Assembly (NCBI GenBank): GCA_964637705.1
Contig: CAZWVM010000020.1
Span: forward strand, 1-27,806
Reading direction: 5' to 3'
Source: CAZWVM01 sp964637705
Lineage (GTDB): Bacteria; UBA8481
DNA: 27,806 nt
Below, piece after piece: positions 22,286 through 27,806 of this stretch (positions within the stretch are counted from its first letter, which is position 1; every line of letters begins with the position of its first letter). The notes beneath the pieces are model-generated. The model made no database searches and was not told where the DNA came from. It was given only the letters and a program-made list of their open reading frames with translations. The position numbers and the translations under genes were made by a program.

Positions 22286-23259
22286 GGCGCCCCGGGCTCG
22301 CGCACGCGAGCGCGCTTCTTCTGCTCGCGGCCGCGTTTCTTCCGCTCGCCGCCTGCTCCTCCGGTACGCCCGCGCCGCCGGCCGCGCGCTCCGTGCTCGA
22401 CGCGACGGGCGCGACGGTCTCCCTCCCGACCGAGCCGGCGCGGGTCGTCTCCCTCGTCCCGGCCGTGACCGAGTCGGTCTTCGACCTCGGCGCCGACGCG
22501 CTCCTCGTCGGAGTGACCGAGTATTGCCTCTTCCCCGAGGGCGCCCGTTCGAAGGAGCGAATCGGCGGGCTGTTGAACCCGAGCGTCGAGCGCATCGTGG
22601 CGCTCCGTCCCGACCTCGTGCTCGCCTCGATGGAGAACAACCGCGCGCAGGACGTCGAGGCGTTGAGGCGGCTGGGAATCCCGGTCTACGTCTTCGGCTA
22701 CGACGAGACGGCCGATGCGATCCGCGAGAACTGCCGGACCCTCGGCCGGGTGCTCGGAATCGAGGATCGCGCGGAGAGCGCGATTGCCGCCTTCGACGGC
22801 CGGCGTGCGGCCCTGCGGCGCCTTGCGACCGGCGGAGCGCGGCGGCGCGTCTTCTGCCAGCTCGGCATCGAGCCGCTCGTCTCGATCGGACGCGCCTCCT
22901 ATCTCAACGACCTCGTGAGCGACGCGGGCGGCGAGAACGTGACGAAGGACCTCGAGGCCTATTATCCGCGTGTGAGCCGCGAGGAGGTGGCGCGGCGGAA
23001 CCCGGACGTGATCGTCGCCGTGACGATGGGCGAGGCGGCGCGCGAAGTCGAGGCGATGTGGAAGCCATGCGCCTCCGTGGAGGCGGTGCGCCATTCGCGG
23101 ATCCACGTCGTCGATCCGCACACGCTCTGCACGCCCACGCTCGGGATGTACGTGGCGGCCCTGGAGCGTCTCGCCCCGCTCATCGGAGGGAGCGACACGG
23201 TCTCCACAGGGGATCCCGCGAACGGCGCCGGGACCGGGACGGCGACGCGTCCGCGATGA
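22282..23259 (+). CDS. btuF: Cobalamin ABC transporter substrate-binding lipoprotein
   Basis: This 325-aa protein delivers cobalamin to BtuCD. It carries a lipobox LPLAAC with Cys25, so it is membrane anchored, unlike soluble E. coli BtuF. The clamp fold starts VVSLVPAVTESVFDLGADALLVGVTEYC and continues with LRPDLVLAS, VARRNPDVIVAVTMGE and HVVDPHTLCTPTLGMY. The C-terminal 25 residues are low-complexity (STGDPANGAGTGTATRPR) and look non-essential. ATG at 22282 overlaps the cobT stop as ATGA and gives the lipoprotein signal. The operon context with BtuC, BtuD and the riboswitch makes cobalamin the ligand rather than a siderophore. Confidence 0.93.
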   Translation: MRRPGLAHASALLLLAAAFLPLAACSSGTPAPPAARSVLDATGATVSLPTEPARVVSLVPAVTESVFDLGADALLVGVTEYCLFPEGARSKERIGGLLNPSVERIVALRPDLVLASMENNRAQDVEALRRLGIPVYVFGYDETADAIRENCRTLGRVLGIEDRAESAIAAFDGRRAALRRLATGGARRRVFCQLGIEPLVSIGRASYLNDLVSDAGGENVTKDLEAYYPRVSREEVARRNPDVIVAVTMGEAAREVEAMWKPCASVEAVRHSRIHVVDPHTLCTPTLGMYVAALERLAPLIGGSDTVSTGDPANGAGTGTATRPR

Positions 23260-24245
23260 GGACGCGCGCGGCCTTCCTCTTCCTCGTCCCGATCCTTCTT
23301 GCCGCGGCGCTCGCGAGCCTCTTCATCGGCGGAAGCGACCTCGCCGCCTCGGACGTGTTCCGGGCGCTCACGCACCCCTCCGAGGCGGGGGCGGCGCGCG
23401 ACATCGTCTGGAGCCTGCGCATGCCGCGCGTCCTCCTGGCCCTCGTCGTCGGCGCGGGGCTCTCGGTGAGCGGCTGCGTCTTCCAGGGGCTCCTGCGGAA
23501 CCCACTGGCCGAGCCCTTCACGCTCGGCGTCTCGGGCGGCGCGGCGGTCGGAGTGGCGGCGGCGGTGATCGCGGGATCATCGGCGCCGTGGTCCCTGGGC
23601 GCGGGAGCATGCGCGGGCGCCGCGGTCTCGGTCCTGTCCGTTTCCGCGCTCGCCCACCGCCGCGACTTCTCGCGCGCGACGCTCCTCCTCGCCGGAGTCA
23701 TCCTCAACTTCCTCTGCTCGTCGCTGGTCATGTTCCTCTTTTCGATCGCGACGAGCCGGGAGGTTCACGGGGTGCTCCTGTGGCTGATGGGCGACCTCTC
23801 GTCGGCGCGCGCGGGCTCGCTCGTTCCGGTCGCGCTCGTCGCGCTCCTCGGCGGAGGCTGGCTGCTGGCGCGCGCGCGCGCGATCGATCTCCTCTCTCTC
23901 GGCGAGGAGCGCGCGGCGCAGCTGGGGCTCGAGGTCGGCCGCGAGCAGCGACGCGCCTTTCTCGCCGCTTCGCTCGTGGCGGGCGCCTGCGTGGCGGCGG
24001 CCGGCGTCATCGGCTTCGTGGGGCTCGTGGTGCCGCACGTCCTGAGGCGGAAGACGGGGCCGGTGACCGCGCGGCTGCTGCCCGCCGCGGCCGTGGGAGG
24101 AGCGGCCTTTCTCGCCATCTGCGACGCGGCCGCGCGATCCCTGGCCGCGCCCCTGGAGCTGCCGGTCGGGGTCGTCACGGGTCTCGCGGGCGGCGCCTTC
24201 GCGCTCTTCATCCTGCTCCGCGACCGCTCGTGGAGGATCTTCTGA
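23256..24245 (+). CDS. btuC: Cobalamin ABC transporter permease
   Basis: This 329-aa integral membrane protein of the FecCD/BtuC family has 9-10 hydrophobic helices. Family signatures are MPRVLLALVVGAGLSVSGCVFQGLLRNPLAEPFTLGVSGGA near 57-97 and GEERAAQLGLEV near 217-228, the cytoplasmic coupling region for the ATPase. AGVIGFVGLVVPHVLRR comes just before the C-terminal helices, with LELPVGVVTGLAGGAFALFIL near the end. ATG overlaps the btuF stop as ATGA. It would form a homodimer channel for cobalamin import from periplasm to cytoplasm. Confidence 0.95.
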   Translation: MRTRAAFLFLVPILLAAALASLFIGGSDLAASDVFRALTHPSEAGAARDIVWSLRMPRVLLALVVGAGLSVSGCVFQGLLRNPLAEPFTLGVSGGAAVGVAAAVIAGSSAPWSLGAGACAGAAVSVLSVSALAHRRDFSRATLLLAGVILNFLCSSLVMFLFSIATSREVHGVLLWLMGDLSSARAGSLVPVALVALLGGGWLLARARAIDLLSLGEERAAQLGLEVGREQRRAFLAASLVAGACVAAAGVIGFVGLVVPHVLRRKTGPVTARLLPAAAVGGAAFLAICDAAARSLAAPLELPVGVVTGLAGGAFALFILLRDRSWRIF

Positions 24246-25039
24246 TGACGCTCTGGGAATGCCGCGATCTGGCCTGCGGCTACGGCCACGGCCTGGTGCT
24301 CAAGGGCGTCACGCTGACCGTCGAACGGGGCGAATGCGTGGCCGTCATCGGGCCCAACGGCAGCGGCAAGACGACGCTCTTCCGCGCCGCGACCGGTCTC
24401 CTTCCCGCGGCGGCGGGTGAAGTGCGCCTCGACGGCCGCCCGGTCTCCGCGTATGGACGCGCGGAGCTGGCGCGCAAGGCGGCGGTCCTGCCGCAGCGGT
24501 TCGCTCCTCACTTTTCCTTCACGGTCGAGGAGTTCGCCGCGCTGGGACGCTATGCGCGCGAGGAGAGCCCGGAGGCCGTTCGGCGGGCGTTGGAGGAGAC
24601 CGACCTCCTTGCGCTTGCCGCGCGGCCGGTGACGGAGCTCTCCGGGGGCGAGGCCCAGCGCGCGCTCCTCGCGCAGGCGCTCGCGCAGGAGCCGGAGCTT
24701 CTTCTCCTGGACGAGCCGACGACGTTTTTGGACGTCGGCCACCAGCGCGACATCCTGGACCGCGTCACGGCCTTGAGGCGCGCCGGCGGGCTCACGGTCG
24801 TCATGGTTCTGCACGACCTCAACCTGGCCTCGGATTACTGCGACCGGATCGTGCTCCTCAACGAGGGCCGGGTCGAGAGAGAGGGAGCCCCGGCGGAGGT
24901 TCTCGACTACGCGCTGATCGAGCGGGTCTACGGCGCGGTGGTCGTCGTCCAGCCCCACCCCTTCACGGGACGCCCCCACATCTTCCCCGTGCCGCGCCAC
25001 GAGCTCGACGGGGCGCGGCCGGAACGCGCCCCGTCCTGA
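24245..25039 (+). CDS. btuD: Cobalamin ABC transporter ATPase
   Basis: This 264-aa ABC ATPase powers BtuC. Walker A GPNGSGKT is at 36-43, the Q-loop LPQ near 82-84, the signature LSGGEAQR at 132-139, Walker B LLLLDEP at 152-158 and the switch His in VLHDLNLAS. The C-terminal LIERVYGAVVVVQPHPFTGRPHIFPV is typical of FepC/BtuD-type ATPases. The start overlaps the btuC stop by 1 nt (TGATG). It is the last gene of the operon: its TGA directly abuts the stop codon of the convergent minus-strand gene in the palindrome TGATCA (25037-25042), leaving no room for a terminator between them. Confidence 0.95.
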   Translation: MTLWECRDLACGYGHGLVLKGVTLTVERGECVAVIGPNGSGKTTLFRAATGLLPAAAGEVRLDGRPVSAYGRAELARKAAVLPQRFAPHFSFTVEEFAALGRYAREESPEAVRRALEETDLLALAARPVTELSGGEAQRALLAQALAQEPELLLLDEPTTFLDVGHQRDILDRVTALRRAGGLTVVMVLHDLNLASDYCDRIVLLNEGRVEREGAPAEVLDYALIERVYGAVVVVQPHPFTGRPHIFPVPRHELDGARPERAPS

Positions 25040-25672
25040 TCAACGCCTCACCCTCTTCCTCCACTGCACGATCTCGCCCGCCCGGATCTCGATCGGGGAG
25101 GCGGGACGGAGGGCGGAGATCTGGGAGCGCGACAGGATCCGGTGGAACCGGACCTCGTTCAGATACTCGGGGATGTACCAGACCGAATCCTCGGCCGTCA
25201 TCCAGCCGCGCCGGTCGAAGCGCGAGAGATCGACGGGGCGCGAGAAGCTGCGGAGGCTCTTCCGCCCGTCGTCGTTGACATACTCGTGGAAACAGCTCAT
25301 CACGAGTTCCCGCACCGAGAGGTAGACCGGCTCGCGGTAGCGCAGGACCGCGTGGTTCGTCTTGGAGACCGCGCCCCAGAAACGCCCCTCGCGGAAGACC
25401 GCGATGACGTGGTCGACGTCGAAGCCCGAGGAGCGGAGGTAGACGACTCGAGGCTTGCGCCCCTGGAACCGGAAGGCCGCGGCGGCGAGCATCGCTCCCT
25501 CGATGCAATGGCACCGGTTCTCGCGAAGGACGCGCCGCGGCGAGAGACAGGTGTCTCCCCCGGGTTCGAAGTTCGAGGGGATCCGGTCGAGGAAATCCTG
25601 GACCTTCCAGGGCGACGAGAGCCTGCGGAAGACGGCGCGCTCGGCGGCGGTGAAGACGGAAAGAGGATCCAA
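25040..25672 (-). CDS. Transglutaminase-like conserved protein
   Basis: This 210-aa protein, with no signal peptide, resembles a widespread conserved hypothetical family with a transglutaminase-like core. Relatives carry the same sequence blocks: PWKVQDFLDRIPSNFEPGGDT near the N-terminus, then SPRRVLRENRCHCIEGAML with Cys56 as likely nucleophile, and FDVDHVIAVFREGRFWGA with His88. SKTNHAVLRYREPVY and FHEYVNDDGRKSLRSFSRPVDLSRFD follow. The third catalytic residue is not clear. TTG at 25672 is the only start at this site; it directly follows the TGA of the upstream lipoprotein in the same frame. Reaction and substrate are unknown; a protein-processing role is inferred from the fold. Confidence 0.75.
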   Translation of the reverse strand: MDPLSVFTAAERAVFRRLSSPWKVQDFLDRIPSNFEPGGDTCLSPRRVLRENRCHCIEGAMLAAAAFRFQGRKPRVVYLRSSGFDVDHVIAVFREGRFWGAVSKTNHAVLRYREPVYLSVRELVMSCFHEYVNDDGRKSLRSFSRPVDLSRFDRRGWMTAEDSVWYIPEYLNEVRFHRILSRSQISALRPASPIEIRAGEIVQWRKRVRR

Positions 25673-25936
25673 TCAGATCGATCCCGTGCCGCGGCAACGA
25701 CGGCATCGGCCGCCGCCGCCGCAAGCCGTGCACGGCAGCCGGCGGTTCGAGTCGAGCGGGTTGATCCCGTCACCGTAGCACATGTTGCAGGTCCCCGAGC
25801 CGTCGCAGGAGGGGCAGACCTGGGCCTGTTGCGACGACCCCGACGTGGATGACCCTTCCGATTCGTAGGTCCCCCCGGAGCTGGCACAACTCGACAGGAG
25901 AAGAGCGAAGACGAGGAGAGAAATAAGAAGACGCAC
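25673..25936 (-). CDS. Cys-rich lipoprotein with DnaJ-type zinc-finger repeats
   Basis: This 87-aa protein has a lipoprotein signal (LLLSSC, Cys17), a Gly/Ser-rich spacer (about 18-40) and four CxxC pairs: Cys41/44, 50/53, 69/72 and 78/81. The spacing and glycines (CPSCDGSG, CNMCYGDG, CTACGGGG, CRRCRGTG) match the CxxCxGxG repeats of the DnaJ zinc-binding domain, but the J-domain is absent. GTG at 25936 has GGAGG 6 nt upstream. The stop TGA is followed at once by the TTG of the transglutaminase-like gene, in frame. It may bind zinc or shuttle disulfides on the cell surface; this is inferred from the motif only. Confidence 0.82.
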   Translation of the reverse strand: MRLLISLLVFALLLSSCASSGGTYESEGSSTSGSSQQAQVCPSCDGSGTCNMCYGDGINPLDSNRRLPCTACGGGGRCRRCRGTGSI

Positions 25937-26067
25937 GAGAAACCTCCAATCCTCCTCACGTTAGCGAGGACCGGGCCGGCAGGCAACGGCATTGTGAGGC
26001 GTTGCAGGGTGCGACGAGGAACCTCCCGGTCCGAAAAAAGTTCGTGCCGGACGGCTGGGACGCCGCC

Positions 26068-26073
26068 TATAAT
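26068..26073 (+). promoter_or_regulatory. Consensus -10 box TATAAT upstream of the final lipoprotein gene
   Basis: TATAAT sits 23 nt before the GTG at 26097. No clear -35 matches at 17-18 bp; the TTCGTG at 26041 is 21 bp away. The start point near 26080 leaves a short leader holding GGAGG at 26086-26090. Confidence 0.5.
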
Positions 26074-26096
26074 GCGGCTGCGCCCGGAGGTGCTAA

Positions 26097-27806
26097 GTGA
26101 ATCGTTTACCCTTGCTGATCGTCGTCCTTCTTGCCGCTTTCGCCGCCTGCGAAGCCGCGCCGCCCGGTGGGGCCCCCGAAACGGTTCCCTCCTTCCCCGC
26201 GCTCGTCGCGGATCGCTGGGACGCGCCCGCCTCCTGGCAGTCGAGCGGCGACGACAAGTCGACGATCACGGTCGCCGAGGGCGCGGGGCTCTCGACGCCG
26301 GGGCTCGCGATCTCCTACGCGCTGAAATCCGGAGGGGGATGGGTGCAGATGAAGCATCCGCTCCCCGCCTCCTGGACGCCGGCGACGCCGATCAGCTTCA
26401 TCGCGAAGGCGCAGGGCGGCGGCAATCTCGAGGTGAAGTTCACGGACGCGGACGGATCGACCTTTCTGCGCCACATCCCGCTCGCCGAGTTCCGCGAGTG
26501 GAAGCAGGTCGTGGTGTACTTGAGCAGCACCGAATACGGGTGGGGCGGCGATGACCAGTATGGAACCCCCGGCGAGTTCTTCTTCGCCATCTCCGGGGAG
26601 GGCTCGGGCACGGTGATCCTGGACGAGATCGGCCTCGCCCCGGCGGGAACGAAGGCGACCTATCCCCCGGCAGGCGCGATCCTGGATCCGGACCGGGAAC
26701 TGCCGGGCATCGGGTTCCGGCAGCGGCGCGACACGGATCTCGCCCCCGAGGACACGGCGGTCCTGGAATGGCTCAAGGCCGTGCAGGACGCCTCATCGCC
26801 CGAGAAGGCCGGGATCCCCTCGATGGAGGACAACCAGCTCCAGACCTTCAACAACGCCCTCTGCGCGATGGCCTTCCTCGTCAAGGGCGAGCGCGAGCGC
26901 GCGGAGCGGATCCTGGACATGTATGCCGAGGCGGCCCTGGACCGGGAGAACCGGTGCAAGCGCCTCCAGAGCTTCCATTACCGCGGCGAGCCGCGCGGCT
27001 TCTTCCAGTTCGTGAACCTCAAGGACGAGGGCGACCAGATCGCGTTTCACAATCCCGGCCCGAGCGACCGGTGGATGGGAGACCTCGCCTGGCTCCTCAT
27101 CGCCTACAAGCACCACGAAAGGCTCCACGGCGGAGCGAAGTACGCCCCCATCCGCCGCCAGCTGCTCGACCTCCTGAAGGAATGGTACACCGACGACGAG
27201 GCCTCAGGAGGCGGCTACGTCCGTCACGGTTGGCGCAACGGCGACGCGCGCCTCCACGAGAACCACGGCCACCCGGAGGGCAACATCGATGCCTACGCGG
27301 CCTTCCGGCTCTGCGGCGAGCGGGCGCTCGCCGAGAAGGTCCGCACCTGGCTCGACACGGTCCTGAAGGGCCGCAACCTGCCTCTCGACCTCTACACCTG
27401 GCGCGTCCTGGCCTACGGGCGCGAGGCGGCGCCGCTTCTGGACGTTCCCGAATTCGACCTCCGCTACCGGAAGACGCTCGAGGTGCGCGGCCGCAAGGTG
27501 GCGGGCTTCTACCACAGCGCGGAGGCGTCCATCGACAACATCTGGCTGGACGGAACCGGCCACATCGCCTGCGCGTACCTGCTGTATGGCGACCGCGAGC
27601 GGGGGAACTTCTACTCCAACCAGCTCGACGCCCTGCTCATCGACCGCGAGGTCGGGGGCGTCAGGACGCGGTCTCTCCCCTACACGCTGAACGCCCAGGG
27701 CGGCTTCGAGTGGGTGAAGGCCGACCGCGGCTTCGCCTCCTGCGCGGCCTGGTACATCTTCGCGAAGAACCGGTTCAACCCGTTGAGGCTCGAGAGCGCG
27801 GAGTAG
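26097..27806 (+). CDS. Lipoprotein with carbohydrate-binding-like and alpha/alpha-toroid-like domains
   Basis: This 569-aa protein ends at the last base of the window with TAG, so it is complete. The lipobox AFAAC has Cys18. Residues about 35-185 form a beta-rich module: LAISYALKSGGGWVQMKHPLP, PISFIAKAQGGGNLEVKFTDADGS and GTVILDEIGLAP. These recall CBM11-type domains, which end in a DxIxLxP strand. From about 215 the protein turns to helical pairs (DNQLQTFNNALCAMAFLVKGERERAERILDMY, SDRWMGDLAWLLIAYKHHERL, ENHGHPEGNIDAYAAFRLCGERALAEKVRTWLD) typical of an alpha/alpha toroid such as glycoside hydrolase or epimerase barrels. GTG at 26097 has GGAGG 6 nt upstream. Catalytic residues cannot be named with confidence. 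A surface glycan-active role is likely. Confidence 0.8.
   Translation: MNRLPLLIVVLLAAFAACEAAPPGGAPETVPSFPALVADRWDAPASWQSSGDDKSTITVAEGAGLSTPGLAISYALKSGGGWVQMKHPLPASWTPATPISFIAKAQGGGNLEVKFTDADGSTFLRHIPLAEFREWKQVVVYLSSTEYGWGGDDQYGTPGEFFFAISGEGSGTVILDEIGLAPAGTKATYPPAGAILDPDRELPGIGFRQRRDTDLAPEDTAVLEWLKAVQDASSPEKAGIPSMEDNQLQTFNNALCAMAFLVKGERERAERILDMYAEAALDRENRCKRLQSFHYRGEPRGFFQFVNLKDEGDQIAFHNPGPSDRWMGDLAWLLIAYKHHERLHGGAKYAPIRRQLLDLLKEWYTDDEASGGGYVRHGWRNGDARLHENHGHPEGNIDAYAAFRLCGERALAEKVRTWLDTVLKGRNLPLDLYTWRVLAYGREAAPLLDVPEFDLRYRKTLEVRGRKVAGFYHSAEASIDNIWLDGTGHIACAYLLYGDRERGNFYSNQLDALLIDREVGGVRTRSLPYTLNAQGGFEWVKADRGFASCAAWYIFAKNRFNPLRLESAE

Overview
The window is high-GC DNA that is mostly coding. 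It looks like the chromosome of a Gram-negative, carbohydrate-degrading heterotroph. The outer-membrane evidence is a TonB-dependent BtuB receptor, a beta-barrel porin ending in Phe, and many lipoproteins with lipoboxes. The type II pseudopilin and the GTG and TTG starts fit a deep-branching or environmental lineage (PVC-like or candidate phylum), but the sequence alone does not fix the taxon. There are no tRNA, rRNA, CRISPR or phage genes.

Layout: (1) 1-900 holds the 5' part of a secreted protein on the minus strand, then a gene-poor stretch with two hairpins. (2) 900-1994 is a periplasmic MsrB-MsrA methionine sulfoxide reductase fusion. (3) 2100-10700 is a carbohydrate regulon: a GH35-type beta-galactosidase-like enzyme, a LacI-family repressor, a pseudopilin, a large GH-A-type lipoprotein, a CBM9-like secreted protein and a small lipoprotein. 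Three copies of a near-perfect palindrome, AGAAAA-TG/TC-TTTTCT, sit just downstream of the -10 boxes of the three transcription units and are the likely operators of the LacI protein. (4) 10711-11448 is a paralogue of the small lipoprotein with its own strong promoter. (5) 11453-14946 (minus strand) holds a porin and the glycogen debranching enzyme GlgX. (6) 15008-16482 holds a small secreted coiled-coil protein and a CsgG-like protein. (7) 16488-18390 is a YgiQ-type radical SAM gene whose two ends lie inside repeats: an inverted-repeat element covers its start and a heptamer array encodes its stop. (8) 18393-25039 is a complete cobalamin salvage and uptake operon, btuB-cobU-cobT-btuF-btuC-btuD, behind an AdoCbl riboswitch and terminator. 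(9) 25040-25936 (minus strand) holds a transglutaminase-like protein and a DnaJ-zinc-finger-like lipoprotein, in the same frame and separated by one TGA. (10) 26097-27806 is a large lipoprotein with a carbohydrate-binding-like domain and an alpha/alpha-toroid-like domain.

The genes in region 3 probably bind and cut a galactose-containing or related glycan under LacI control. The most unusual parts are the operator that overlaps the start codon of an apparently leaderless pseudopilin mRNA, and the repressor whose hinge leucine is replaced in step with operators that lack a central CG. Several genes (pseudopilin, glgX, perhaps msrBA) have a -10-like box 6-12 nt from the ATG and no Shine-Dalgarno, which suggests routine leaderless translation alongside good Shine-Dalgarno sites elsewhere.
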